From the NCBI RefSeq assembly GCF_022601875.1, contig NZ_JAKVIP010000026.1:4639-62890 (forward strand): a stretch of 58,252 nucleotides of DNA. The letters are read 5' to 3'. How positions within the stretch are numbered: the first letter of the stretch is position 1; each line of letters starts with the position of its first letter. Positions 43,036 to 51,543 of the stretch are shown in pieces. The position numbers and the translations under genes are program-made. Under the pieces are notes generated by a model that saw only the letters and a list, made by a program, of their open reading frames with translations, was not told the origin of the DNA and did no database searches. This stretch comes from Chryseobacterium sp. SSA4.19 (GTDB taxonomy: Bacteria; Bacteroidota; Bacteroidia; Flavobacteriales; Weeksellaceae).

Positions 43036-43749
43036 TTAAAAATTTGTTCCGTTTGTGGCTGGAGTTGTCGTTGCAAGGTTATTGTATGCTTCTCCGTTCT
43101 CATTAATGATTCTTTTTCCGAATCTGTATTTTGGGCCCCAGTACGAGTCATTAAGCGATGAAATCATTACGCCTTTTGAAGTGGCTGCATGGATAAATTT
43201 AATCTCACCATCTTCCGTCACGCTTTCTACGATGCCCACGTGAGAAATTCTTCTGCCGTGAGAAAAGAAAATAAGGTCACCTTTCTGAAGATTTTCTTTT
43301 TCAATTTTTTCTCCTTCCTGAGACTGTGAAGCGGCTACTCTTGGTAAACTTAATCCTGCTGCTGCCCCGAAAACTGAAAGAACGAATGCTGAACAGTCAA
43401 TACCGTTTCTGGTCATTCCGCCATATCGGTAAGGTGTTCCCAAATAGGTCTGGGCTTCTGTTAAGATATTGTCGATTGTCTTATTGTGTCTGATTGCCTT
43501 GGCTACTTCAGAATTTTTAATGGAATTTCTGGCATTTGCTAAAGAAGCTGCTTTTTCTGCAAGAAATGAATTGATCAGCTGCTGCTTATCCTGCTCCATT
43601 TTGTTGGTTTCAATAGAAGCTAGTTTGGCATCTGTTTTGTATTCTTTAGCGTAAGTTGCTGGTTTTGAAACCTCGTAATTGGTAACACATGATTGCAACG
43701 ATACTGTAGAGACAAAAGCAACTAAATAAAACAAAACTCTTTTCTTCAT
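43036..43749 (-). CDS. NlpC/P60 (C40) peptidase lipoprotein
   Basis: A 237-residue cell-wall hydrolase. The lipoprotein signal has lipobox SLQSC (Cys21), so it is anchored in the envelope. Residues ~25-95 are a helical linker. The NlpC/P60 domain has catalytic Cys119 (YGGMTRNGIDCSAFVLSVF), a His in RRISHVGIVESV and a third polar residue His in FIHAATSKGV. This set is that of gamma-D-glutamyl-diaminopimelate endopeptidases (Spr/MepS-like), which cut peptidoglycan stems. It is monocistronic with its own -7 box. Confidence 0.92.
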   Translation of the reverse strand: MKKRVLFYLVAFVSTVSLQSCVTNYEVSKPATYAKEYKTDAKLASIETNKMEQDKQQLINSFLAEKAASLANARNSIKNSEVAKAIRHNKTIDNILTEAQTYLGTPYRYGGMTRNGIDCSAFVLSVFGAAAGLSLPRVAASQSQEGEKIEKENLQKGDLIFFSHGRRISHVGIVESVTEDGEIKFIHAATSKGVMISSLNDSYWGPKYRFGKRIINENGEAYNNLATTTPATNGTNF

Positions 43750-43801
43750 ATATATTTGATTACCGTGTTAATAAAAAGGATTAATATTTTCAAAAGCAGT
43801 A

Positions 43802-43809
43802 CAAAAATA
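43802..43809 (-). promoter_or_regulatory. -7 promoter box of the NlpC/P60 gene
   Basis: On the minus strand TATTTTTG fits TAnnTTTG and lies about 52 bases before the ATG. No matching -33 element is obvious. The divergent plus strand also has TATATTTG at 43751-43758, discussed with the orphan terminator. Confidence 0.45.
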
Positions 43810-43901
43810 TGTAATCCCTTTAAAAGGACTTTGATATGATTATTATCAGGTTCTGTTTTTAACACATTTTAACGTATTGTCTAAGTATGTTAAAGAAAAA
43901 T

Positions 43902-43942
43902 AAACCGCGACAGCCTGTTTTAGGTGAGTCAGCGGTTTTTTT
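43902..43942 (+). terminator. Orphan plus-strand terminator-like hairpin
   Basis: Arms AAACCGC-GAC and GTC-A-GCGGTTT, with an inner CCT/AGG pairing, are followed on the plus strand by an eight-T run. No plus-strand gene ends here: both flanking genes are on the minus strand, and glnA has its own terminator at 44035-44061. It lies in the 337-base gap 43750-44086, which has no other reading frame of note. It may end a small RNA or act as a second terminator for glnA transcription on the minus strand. Confidence 0.65.
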
Positions 43943-44034
43943 TATTAAGATTCTTTAACAAATTAATCTTCATTACTGAATCTGATAGGATATAATGTTA
44001 ATAACTCTAATTTTTAAAAGATGAAATACATAAA

Positions 44035-44061
44035 AAACTCCCCGGAATTTCCGGGGAGTTT
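44035..44061 (-). terminator. Intrinsic terminator of glnA
   Basis: A perfect 13-base GC-rich stem (AAACTCCCCGGAA/TTCCGGGGAGTTT) with a one-base nominal loop. On the minus strand it is followed by TTTTATG. It begins 26 bases after the glnA stop. Confidence 0.93.
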
Positions 44062-44086
44062 CACTAATATGGAACTTTACAAAATG

Positions 44087-46282
44087 TTATTTGGTAAATA
44101 ACATTTCTCTGTATTTAGTCATTGGCCAAAGCTCGTCGTCCACCATCATTTCAAGGTTGTCGGAAGCTTCGCGGATTATGTCAAATAACGGCTTTACTTT
44201 ATTACAGTAATCTTCTGCCTGTTTCTGGCTTTCTGTCACTGCTTTTGCTGCTTCTCTAGCTTTAATAAGGTCTTCGACACCCAGCTTGATCGTAGAAACA
44301 TTTTCAGAAATATGGGTAATCAGGCTCATCTGCTCTTTTGCCAATGATCTGAATTCTTCATCTCCGAATATTTCTTTAAGGCCTTTTACGTTTTCAATTA
44401 ATCTGTTCTGGTAATTTAAAGCGGAAGGGATGATATGGTTTCTGGCAATATCACTCAATACTCTTGCTTCAATATCAATAACCGTAGAATATTTCTCCAG
44501 CTTGATTTCATTTCTGGCTTCAACTTCCCTGTGATTGAAGATTCCTATTTCTTCATACAGATCAAGGAATTTCTGGTCCATTTCCTGCTTCAGGGCTTCG
44601 GGAGTGGTTTTCCAGTTGTTCAAGCCTCTTTTTTCAGCTTCTAACGCCCAGTCATCAGAATATCCGTCACCTTCAAACATAATGTTTTTACACTGCTTGA
44701 TGTATTCTCTTAATATATTAAATATGGCCTCGTCTTTCTTTAATCCTTTTTCGATCAAAGCATCCACTTCTTTTTTAAAGTCGCTTAGCTGTTTTGCGGC
44801 AATTGTGTTCATTACCGTCATGGATTCTGCACAGTTTGCAGAAGATCCTACCGCTCTGATTTCGAATTTATTTCCCGTAAAGGCAAACGGAGATGTTCTG
44901 TTTCTGTCCGTATTGTCTAATAAAATTTCCGGGATTTTACCGACAACATTTAATTTTAAATCTGTTTTTTCATCCGGAGAAAGCTTTCCTTCGGTTACTT
45001 TTTCAAGCTCTTCCAATACTCTGAACAGCTGGCTTCCGATAAATACAGAAATAATTGCCGGTGGAGCCTCGTTCGCACCTAGTCTGTGATCGTTGCTTGC
45101 TGAAGCAATACTTGCTCTTAAAAGGTCAGCATATTCGTGTACTGCTTTAATCGTATTAACAAAGAATGTTAAGAACTGTAGGTTTTTTTTAGGATTTTTC
45201 CCCGGGCTTAACAGGTTTTCTCCTGTATCGGTCGCCAAAGACCAGTTGTTATGCTTTCCGCTTCCGTTTACACCCGCAAAAGGTTTTTCGTGGAATAAAA
45301 TATGGAAATGGTGTCTGTGGGCAATTCGTGCCATAACATCCATTAATAAAGAGTTATGGTCAACAGCAACATTCACTTCTTCAAACATCGGAGCCAGCTC
45401 AAACTGATTTGGAGCTACTTCATTATGTCTTGTTGTTACAGGAATTCCCAGCTTCATGCATTCGATCTCTAATTCTTTCATGAAGTTCATGACTCTGGTA
45501 GGAATAGATCCGAAATAATGGTCATCCAGCTGCTGTCCTTTTGCAGGAGAATGGCCTAATAATGTTTTACCGGTTAAAACCAAATCCGGACGGGACTGAT
45601 ATAATGCGGAATCAACCAGGAAATATTCCTGCTCCCATCCTAAAGTAGGTGTTACTTTGGTTACATTTTTGTCAAAATACTGCATTACATTAGTTGCTGC
45701 CTCATCTACGGCATTCAAAGCTCTCAAAAGAGGAGCTTTATAATCTAATGTTTCTCCTGTATAAGAGATGAAAATAGAAGGAATACATAATGTAGTTCCC
45801 ATGATAAATGCCGGAGACGTAGGGTCCCATGCAGTGTATCCTCTGGCCTCAAAAGTATTTCTAATACCGCCGTTCGGGAAAGAAGAAGCGTCGGGCTCCT
45901 GCTGGATCAGTAAGTTTCCGCTGAATCGTTCGATAGCTCTGCCTCCTTCGATAGGTGTGAAGAAAGAGTCGTGCTTTTCAGCAGTGCTTCCTGTCAATGG
46001 CTGAAACCAGTGCGTGTAGTGGGTAACTCCTTTGCTCATGGCCCAGTCTTTCATTGCTACCGCTACCTGGTCTGCAATATGTCTCTGGATCTTTGTTCCT
46101 TTTTTCATCGCATCCAAAATAGACTGGAATGCTTCTTTCGTTAAATATTCTCTCATTGTTTCCTCTGAGAACACATTTTGACAGAATAATTCTGACAGTT
46201 TCACAGGTACTTCAACAGAATTATCTTTTCTGAAGTCCTTAAATGGTAAAGTTTCTAACGCTTTGAATCTTAAAGTTGACAT
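44087..46282 (-). CDS. glnA: Glutamine synthetase type III
   Basis: Makes glutamine from glutamate, ammonia and ATP. The 731-residue length and FKDFRKDNSVEVPVKLSELFCQNVFSE start identify GSIII (GlnN) of Bacteroidota and cyanobacteria, about 270 residues longer than GSI. Visible motifs are THYTHWFQPLTGSTAEKHDSF, GWEQEYFLVD, TRHNEVAPNQFELAPMFEE, FAGVNGSGKHNNWSL and NRTSPFAFTGNKFEIRAVGSSAN. They supply metal and ATP ligands. It is monocistronic, with a promoter box upstream and a strong terminator. No PII, NtrC or glutamate synthase gene is adjacent. Confidence 0.97.
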   Translation of the reverse strand: MSTLRFKALETLPFKDFRKDNSVEVPVKLSELFCQNVFSEETMREYLTKEAFQSILDAMKKGTKIQRHIADQVAVAMKDWAMSKGVTHYTHWFQPLTGSTAEKHDSFFTPIEGGRAIERFSGNLLIQQEPDASSFPNGGIRNTFEARGYTAWDPTSPAFIMGTTLCIPSIFISYTGETLDYKAPLLRALNAVDEAATNVMQYFDKNVTKVTPTLGWEQEYFLVDSALYQSRPDLVLTGKTLLGHSPAKGQQLDDHYFGSIPTRVMNFMKELEIECMKLGIPVTTRHNEVAPNQFELAPMFEEVNVAVDHNSLLMDVMARIAHRHHFHILFHEKPFAGVNGSGKHNNWSLATDTGENLLSPGKNPKKNLQFLTFFVNTIKAVHEYADLLRASIASASNDHRLGANEAPPAIISVFIGSQLFRVLEELEKVTEGKLSPDEKTDLKLNVVGKIPEILLDNTDRNRTSPFAFTGNKFEIRAVGSSANCAESMTVMNTIAAKQLSDFKKEVDALIEKGLKKDEAIFNILREYIKQCKNIMFEGDGYSDDWALEAEKRGLNNWKTTPEALKQEMDQKFLDLYEEIGIFNHREVEARNEIKLEKYSTVIDIEARVLSDIARNHIIPSALNYQNRLIENVKGLKEIFGDEEFRSLAKEQMSLITHISENVSTIKLGVEDLIKAREAAKAVTESQKQAEDYCNKVKPLFDIIREASDNLEMMVDDELWPMTKYREMLFTK

Positions 46283-46304
46283 ATTGGGTAGGTTTTTTAC
46301 AGGG

Positions 46305-46312
46305 CAAATTTA
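46305..46312 (-). promoter_or_regulatory. -7 promoter box of glnA
   Basis: On the minus strand TAAATTTG, an exact TAnnTTTG match, lies 22 bases before the glnA ATG. No clear TTTG stands 19-21 bases upstream, but the match and distance are as for other genes here. Confidence 0.6.
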
Positions 46313-46468
46313 CAAAAAAAATGGATTGAAACTGATTTACCCCTATTTTTTTAGTAATAATTAATTGTTAAATTATATAAAATTTGAATTCACCCTGTGC
46401 GATTACAGGTGTGTTTGGAGAATTTAGGCTTTTAACTCTCAATTTAATTACTGAAGCTAAAAATTTCT

Positions 46469-46476
46469 TATTTTTG
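46469..46476 (+). promoter_or_regulatory. -7 promoter box of the YwqK/MORN-repeat gene
   Basis: TATTTTTG fits TAnnTTTG and ends 17 bases before the ATG, so the leader would be about ten bases. In the remaining gap after glnA an imperfect inverted repeat, CACCCTGT...ACAGGTG, lies near 46393-46413. Confidence 0.5.
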
Positions 46477-46493
46477 AGTAAACTCCTTTTCAA

Positions 46494-48965
46494 ATGATTA
46501 AAAAAAATATCCTTTTTACCGCCATCTTATATAGCCAGATACTATTTGGTCAAAAATCAGAACCTTTTTATTATGATAAAGATTGGAAAGTCACTACAAA
46601 ATCCAATGCTTTATATTATAGGCAGAATCCAATGAAAGAAGTTGGTGAGTTGGTTTTATTGCAGGATTTTTATATCAACGGAACGCCTCAGTTTGAAGGA
46701 TATGTTTTAAAGCAAAACGAGAACGCATATGTTGGAGACATTGTCTGGTATGATGAAAACGGGAATGATGAGAATTTCAATCAATATCGAAATGATACTA
46801 ATACTCTGACGTTACAATATTATTATCCGAATGGAAAAGTACGAAAGAAAGTTCAGTATAAAAATGGGGTCAAAGAGGGTGAAACTATAATTTATGGTAC
46901 GGACGGAACTGTTTTGATGAAGGGAATTTACGCAAAAGGAAAACCTGAAAGCGGAAGTTTTGAAAATATAAGGAATAATGAAGATTATAGGTCTGTAAAT
47001 CAGGATCTTGAAAGTTCTGGACCCAACGGTTCTTATAGTACCACGGATGCTCCAATAGTTGAGGTTGCTGCACCAAAAATGCTTGACACTATCGTGAGTG
47101 TTGAGATGAATAATCCTTCGAAGAAACGCGAAAAGAAAAAAACGGTTTCACAAAAAATATTTTGGGCAAATTCAAAGCAATTGGCTCAGGAGAGAATTTA
47201 TGCGGTTGATGGAGATTATTTTAAATTAATCGAACAGAAAAATTATGAGAAATCGGGAAAACTAATTCAGGTATTGGATGAAGCCCACTTTTACGAATAC
47301 GGAAGTGATATTACAAATGGATTGAATTATGAATATTATCTTCAGAATAATTTTGCAACAGAAGTCCAGTCAATTATAAAATATGTGAATAAATTAAGGT
47401 CAGGAAAGTCATTTTTTTATTTCCCAAACGGAAAAATTCAAACCGAAACTACATATAAAGAGGGCGGAAAAGAGGGTGAAGAAATCGTTTATGATGAAAG
47501 CGGAAAATTAAAAAGCAAAAGAATTTATAGAGAAAATGAACCTTTTAACGGTAATTTTGATGAACGTACCGGAGGGGTTTTTGTTAATTTAAATTATATA
47601 AATGGTTTGAAAGTAGATGAAGCTGTTGCGAAAGATGAGGACGGTGAAGTCATTGCTAAAGGGATTTATAAAGATGGAAAACCTTTCAAAGGAACTTTTG
47701 TCGAAAAAATGGATGACCGCTCTGATGATTACAAATTAATTAATGTTGAAAATTTCAAAAAAACCGGATTGCAGAAAGTCTTCGCCTACAGGCTCGAAAA
47801 TTTAAAAAAAACATATACCGTTAAAGATCAAAAGCTGAGCGGATTGACCACTTTCTATAAAGATGGTAAGGTTGTGGGAACCTTGGAATATAAAAATGAT
47901 CTTCCCTACAATGGAACTTTAGTGCAGGATACAAAAACTTCAGTTTATAAAGATGGAAAAATCTCTGAAGAAACTTTTTTTCAGGATGATTATAATAAGG
48001 GTGGAATTCAAAAACAAAAACTTTATGAAAAAGGAATTCCTGTGAAGATCAAAGATTATTCATACACTATTTCAGAAAAACCTCAGTCATTTTATGAGGG
48101 GATTTTAAAAAACGGAAGCCCTTTCTCGGGATATTTTGAAACTGAGGGCAATCGCGAATTCAAACAGGTCAATTACTTTGAAAACGGAATCTTAAAATTT
48201 CAATACTCCAATGATTATCTGAAAAACATGGATAATTATGCGCATCAGGTTTATAACATTAAATCTACATATAGAGACGGAAAAATTTTTGACGGCGTAA
48301 AATACAATCCCGGTGAAAAGCAATTTGTCTCCAGATACTGGAAGAATGGAGTTTTACAGAGCTTCGACTGGGATTTGTTTGCGATGCATTATTTTAATAG
48401 GCTTCGTTTTGAACTGAAAAATAATACGATCGAAATCAGTGATATGCAGGCGAACAGAAAAGCGGAAATTAAAATCGATCAGTCTAAAAACACTTTCAAT
48501 AAACAACTTTTTATCGACGGTAAATTGATTGATTCTACCAGAGAAGAATATTTAAATTCAAAATATAAAGAGGCTTTAGTTCTTTACCGTGAACAAGACG
48601 GGAAAATTATTGAAACAAAAGTCGATCCGGCTGATCAATCGATCGAACCAAGTGAAGGAAGGGAACTGTTTTACAAGGTTTATTCAATGGTAAAAGAATC
48701 GTCAGGTGTACAGGAAACCTTTAATGGGTTATCCGAAAGATTTATTTCAGATAAATTTAAAGAAGAAACGGATGAAAATGAAATTATTACGGGCCATCAA
48801 ACTGATGCAGAAGGTAAACCTAAAGATGGGATTGTTATCACGCCAACTCAGGGTAATACCTATATGTTACAATTTTACATGAACCGAAAATTGATCAAAA
48901 CTGTAGAAAAAGTGGGTTTCAGCAAAATAAAAGATGAATTAAAGAAATTAGAAAAGTTAGATTAA
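46494..48965 (+). CDS. Large secreted YwqK/MORN-repeat protein
   Basis: An 823-residue protein with a signal peptide (MIKKNILFTAILYSQILFGQ). It is built from many MORN_2/YwqK-type repeats of about 22 residues: YYYPNGKVRKKVQYKNGVKEGETIIY, YFPNGKIQTETTYKEGGKEGEEIVY, then DESGKLKSKRIYRENEPFNG, KDGKVVGTLEYKNDLPYNGTL and ENGILKFQYSN. The pattern is 'yy.nGkl..e..ykng...G....y'. The last ~200 residues lack clear repeats. Such proteins are often labelled 'YwqK family antitoxin', but size and export argue against a toxin-antitoxin role. It is likely periplasmic or surface-exposed. It is monocistronic; function unknown. Confidence 0.8.
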   Translation: MIKKNILFTAILYSQILFGQKSEPFYYDKDWKVTTKSNALYYRQNPMKEVGELVLLQDFYINGTPQFEGYVLKQNENAYVGDIVWYDENGNDENFNQYRNDTNTLTLQYYYPNGKVRKKVQYKNGVKEGETIIYGTDGTVLMKGIYAKGKPESGSFENIRNNEDYRSVNQDLESSGPNGSYSTTDAPIVEVAAPKMLDTIVSVEMNNPSKKREKKKTVSQKIFWANSKQLAQERIYAVDGDYFKLIEQKNYEKSGKLIQVLDEAHFYEYGSDITNGLNYEYYLQNNFATEVQSIIKYVNKLRSGKSFFYFPNGKIQTETTYKEGGKEGEEIVYDESGKLKSKRIYRENEPFNGNFDERTGGVFVNLNYINGLKVDEAVAKDEDGEVIAKGIYKDGKPFKGTFVEKMDDRSDDYKLINVENFKKTGLQKVFAYRLENLKKTYTVKDQKLSGLTTFYKDGKVVGTLEYKNDLPYNGTLVQDTKTSVYKDGKISEETFFQDDYNKGGIQKQKLYEKGIPVKIKDYSYTISEKPQSFYEGILKNGSPFSGYFETEGNREFKQVNYFENGILKFQYSNDYLKNMDNYAHQVYNIKSTYRDGKIFDGVKYNPGEKQFVSRYWKNGVLQSFDWDLFAMHYFNRLRFELKNNTIEISDMQANRKAEIKIDQSKNTFNKQLFIDGKLIDSTREEYLNSKYKEALVLYREQDGKIIETKVDPADQSIEPSEGRELFYKVYSMVKESSGVQETFNGLSERFISDKFKEETDENEIITGHQTDAEGKPKDGIVITPTQGNTYMLQFYMNRKLIKTVEKVGFSKIKDELKKLEKLD

Positions 48966-49143
48966 CTACGGTTTCCAAATGTGAATAAAAATTATTCTAC
49001 TTCTCTTTCATAATGTAAGGACAAGTATTAATTTTAAACCATTTAAAAATTTAGTTTAAGAGTTAATCCTCTGAATTTAAACTAAATATAATGTTAAGAT
49101 TATTTTTTGTAACTTAGCAGACTTTTCATAAAAAATTTAATAT

Positions 49144-50829
49144 ATGACAAATTCTAGAGCAAGAGAAACTACCGAGGCCATTGAAAGACTTTATATTTCT
49201 ATGAGACACCTGTTTTATAGAGGTTTTTTCAAGCCAGGCGGAGTTTCCGGAGAAAGCATTAGAAGTTTGTTGAAAACGATCAATCCCGAAATTTACGGTA
49301 CCATGAGCATCCCGAGCAAACTGGAGCTTGATGGTTTGATGTATGTTTTAGACAGGCTTCCGGAAGGAATAGAAGAATGTGCTTTCATTCATCTTACTTC
49401 AGATGAAGGGTTTGATAAAGGAAGTTTTGAGCCGATTGTTCCTAAAAAGAGAAGAAGAAATTGTTACAGGATCGATGAGCACCAGATGAATATAGAAGTT
49501 CTTTTAGGGCGTTCTGAAATCTATGATATCCTTACCCATTTAACATTTTTATTTATCGAAGCCGATAAAATCAGGAACCTGGCTTTTGTTCAGGATGAAA
49601 ACTGGAAACCGACACGTGCTTTCAAGATTATTGAAGAAGTGGTGAAAGGTGAGAAAAAATTCAGCAGAAGGGAAAAAGAAGTTGCCCTGATTCACCTGTC
49701 CTCTTTAATAGGGAGAACGTTTGATGAAACATTGAGGGCCTATAATACATTCGGGGATGATAATAACCCTGACCGCCTGTTTAAAATTATTTATAATCTG
49801 GGAAAAGTAAGCCTGGAAGACGCAAAACAGACGAGAGAAAGAGAGATTCATTTCAGTGCTATTCTGAAAGAAAGAGTGGGGCATCACTATTTCGGGGAAA
49901 AATGGGCCAATAAAGTAAAAGAGGTCTTGTATGAAAATGATCTTCACATGCGTCCGTTGCATATTATTTCAGCCAATATGCACTCTGTTAAAAACATGCT
50001 GTACTCAAATGATGCGCTGAAGAAAAAAGATCACAAGCAGGTAGATTACAAGCTGTATGCAGATATTTCTGATAAAAAAGAACTTCGTGATAAGGTTTCC
50101 AAATATGCGGTTGATGAAGGGATGATTTACATTAACGATAAGAGCGGAAGTAATATTGATGTTCAGATTATTGATTTAAGTAAGACCAATCTTAAAAATA
50201 CGCCCTTTAATGATATAAAGTACGACGGAGACGATGTGATCATGGTTTTCGATTATGCTTTCGGTGAGCAGGCTTTTGAAGTGATGGATGAGTTGCTGAG
50301 GCCTTTTGAACAGAAAGGAGAAGTATATATGATGAAAGTGAAGTCCGTTTCCATTATGGGGAAAGCAGGAATTCTGGCAGGTGGAAAAGGGGACATTATG
50401 ATCCCGACATCGCATATCTTTGAAGGGACGGCAGATAACTATCCGTTTGAAAATGCTTTAAAGCTTGATGACTTTGCAGATGATGAATTAAAAGCATTTG
50501 AAGGTCCGATGATTACCGTATTAGGAACTTCGCTCCAGAACAGAGATATTCTTTCTTATTTCATGAATACCTCATGGAAAGCCATCGGGCTTGAAATGGA
50601 AGGAGCACATTATCAGAAAGCCATTCAGGTCGCTTCAAAGATCAGGCATCATATTACCCCTGATCTGTTTGTAATGTATGCGTATTATGCATCGGATAAT
50701 CCTCTGGAAACGGGAAGTACGCTTTCTTCAGGAGGCTTGGGGCTGACAGGTGTAAAACCGACCTACCTGATTACGTTAAGAATCCTTGAAAAGATTTTAC
50801 GAAGCGGGAAAAAAGAGCTTTTTTCTTAA
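49144..50829 (+). CDS. DUF6909 protein with a nucleoside-phosphorylase-like C-terminus
   Basis: A 561-residue soluble protein of the flavobacterial DUF6909 family (name recalled, not checked). Residues 1-250 are mostly helical with an ETTEAIERLYISMRHLFYRGFF start. The C-terminal ~220 residues show elements of the PNP/MTAN fold: GKAGILAGGKGDIMIPTSH (406-424) for 'GsAGgL...GDivv', GLEMEGAHYQKAI (482-494) for the EME motif, and VMYAYYASDNP with Asp518 for the catalytic Asp region 'VxRaiSD'. This suggests a nucleosidase or phosphorylase. It is monocistronic, with a possible -7 box TAACTTAG at 49110-49117, and ends at a strong terminator. Confidence 0.8.
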   Translation: MTNSRARETTEAIERLYISMRHLFYRGFFKPGGVSGESIRSLLKTINPEIYGTMSIPSKLELDGLMYVLDRLPEGIEECAFIHLTSDEGFDKGSFEPIVPKKRRRNCYRIDEHQMNIEVLLGRSEIYDILTHLTFLFIEADKIRNLAFVQDENWKPTRAFKIIEEVVKGEKKFSRREKEVALIHLSSLIGRTFDETLRAYNTFGDDNNPDRLFKIIYNLGKVSLEDAKQTREREIHFSAILKERVGHHYFGEKWANKVKEVLYENDLHMRPLHIISANMHSVKNMLYSNDALKKKDHKQVDYKLYADISDKKELRDKVSKYAVDEGMIYINDKSGSNIDVQIIDLSKTNLKNTPFNDIKYDGDDVIMVFDYAFGEQAFEVMDELLRPFEQKGEVYMMKVKSVSIMGKAGILAGGKGDIMIPTSHIFEGTADNYPFENALKLDDFADDELKAFEGPMITVLGTSLQNRDILSYFMNTSWKAIGLEMEGAHYQKAIQVASKIRHHITPDLFVMYAYYASDNPLETGSTLSSGGLGLTGVKPTYLITLRILEKILRSGKKELFS

Positions 50830-50852
50830 AACCTACTTTAAATTAAATATAG

Positions 50853-50882
50853 CCTCAGATGTTTTCCATTTGAGGTTTTTTT
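50853..50882 (+). terminator. Intrinsic terminator of the DUF6909 gene
   Basis: A 9-base stem (CCTCAGATG/CATTTGAGG, one G-U pair) with a 5-base loop is followed by a seven-T run. It lies 23 bases after the stop codon. Confidence 0.9.
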
Positions 50883-50945
50883 ATGAAAAAATCTGCCGAT
50901 TTAGTGAAAGAATAAAATTAATTATCTTTAAAAAAATTAAAACTA

Positions 50946-51425
50946 ATGAGCTCAACTTTACAATTAGCTAAAAGATTCAGAGAAGTTTTATTGGATGGTT
51001 TGTGGATTGCCAATACGAATTTTAAAGATCAACTTTCAACCGTAAGCTGGGAGCAGGCAACAATGAAGATTGGTTCTTTGAATACGATTGCAATGCTGAC
51101 TTTTCATGTGAATTATTATATTGAAGGGTTAATTAATGTTTTTGAAGGTGGTGATTTGGAAATCAGAGATAAATACAGTTTCGATCTTACACCGATTGAG
51201 TCTCAAAATCAATGGGAAAAACTTTTAACCAAACTTTGGAATGATGCTGAAAAGTTTGCCACATTATTAGAACAAATGCCCGACTCTAAAATGGATCAAA
51301 CTTTTGTTAATGAAAAATATGGAACATACCTGAGAAATATCGACGGAATGATTGAACATTGTTATTATCATTTGGGTCAGATTACTTTGATTAAAAAATT
51401 AATTAACAATGCTTACCCTGTATAA
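50946..51425 (+). CDS. DinB/YfiT-like protein
   Basis: A 159-residue four-helix protein of the DinB/YfiT metal-binding superfamily. The three conserved metal-ligand histidines are recognisable: one in TFHVNYYIEG near residue 57 and a pair in MIEHCYYHLGQITLI near residues 139-143. Members use a divalent metal and act as thiol-dependent transferases or remain of unknown function. Here the substrate is unknown. It has terminators on both sides, so it is a single-gene unit. Confidence 0.85.
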   Translation: MSSTLQLAKRFREVLLDGLWIANTNFKDQLSTVSWEQATMKIGSLNTIAMLTFHVNYYIEGLINVFEGGDLEIRDKYSFDLTPIESQNQWEKLLTKLWNDAEKFATLLEQMPDSKMDQTFVNEKYGTYLRNIDGMIEHCYYHLGQITLIKKLINNAYPV

Positions 51426-51475
51426 TACTCAGGAAATATTTTAACAATCAAAACTAATTTCAATCTAAAATCAAA

Positions 51476-51510
51476 CCTCATCATAACTCCACAGATGAGG
51501 CTTTTATTTT
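51476..51510 (+). terminator. Intrinsic terminator of the DinB-like gene
   Basis: A stem CCTCATC/GATGAGG with an 11-base loop is followed by CTTTTATTTT on the plus strand. It lies about 50 bases after the stop and 34 before the peptidase ATG. Confidence 0.8.
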
Positions 51511-51543
51511 AATTACTTATCTTTAGAAAAAAATAAATTTTAA

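Noticed and set aside
44535..45089. 184-residue plus-strand frame
   Set aside because: Antisense to the type III glutamine synthetase and without any recognisable domain.
46494..48965. Toxin-antitoxin system involving the YwqK-type protein
   Set aside because: No toxin gene is adjacent, the protein is exported and it is several times longer than known YwqK antitoxins.
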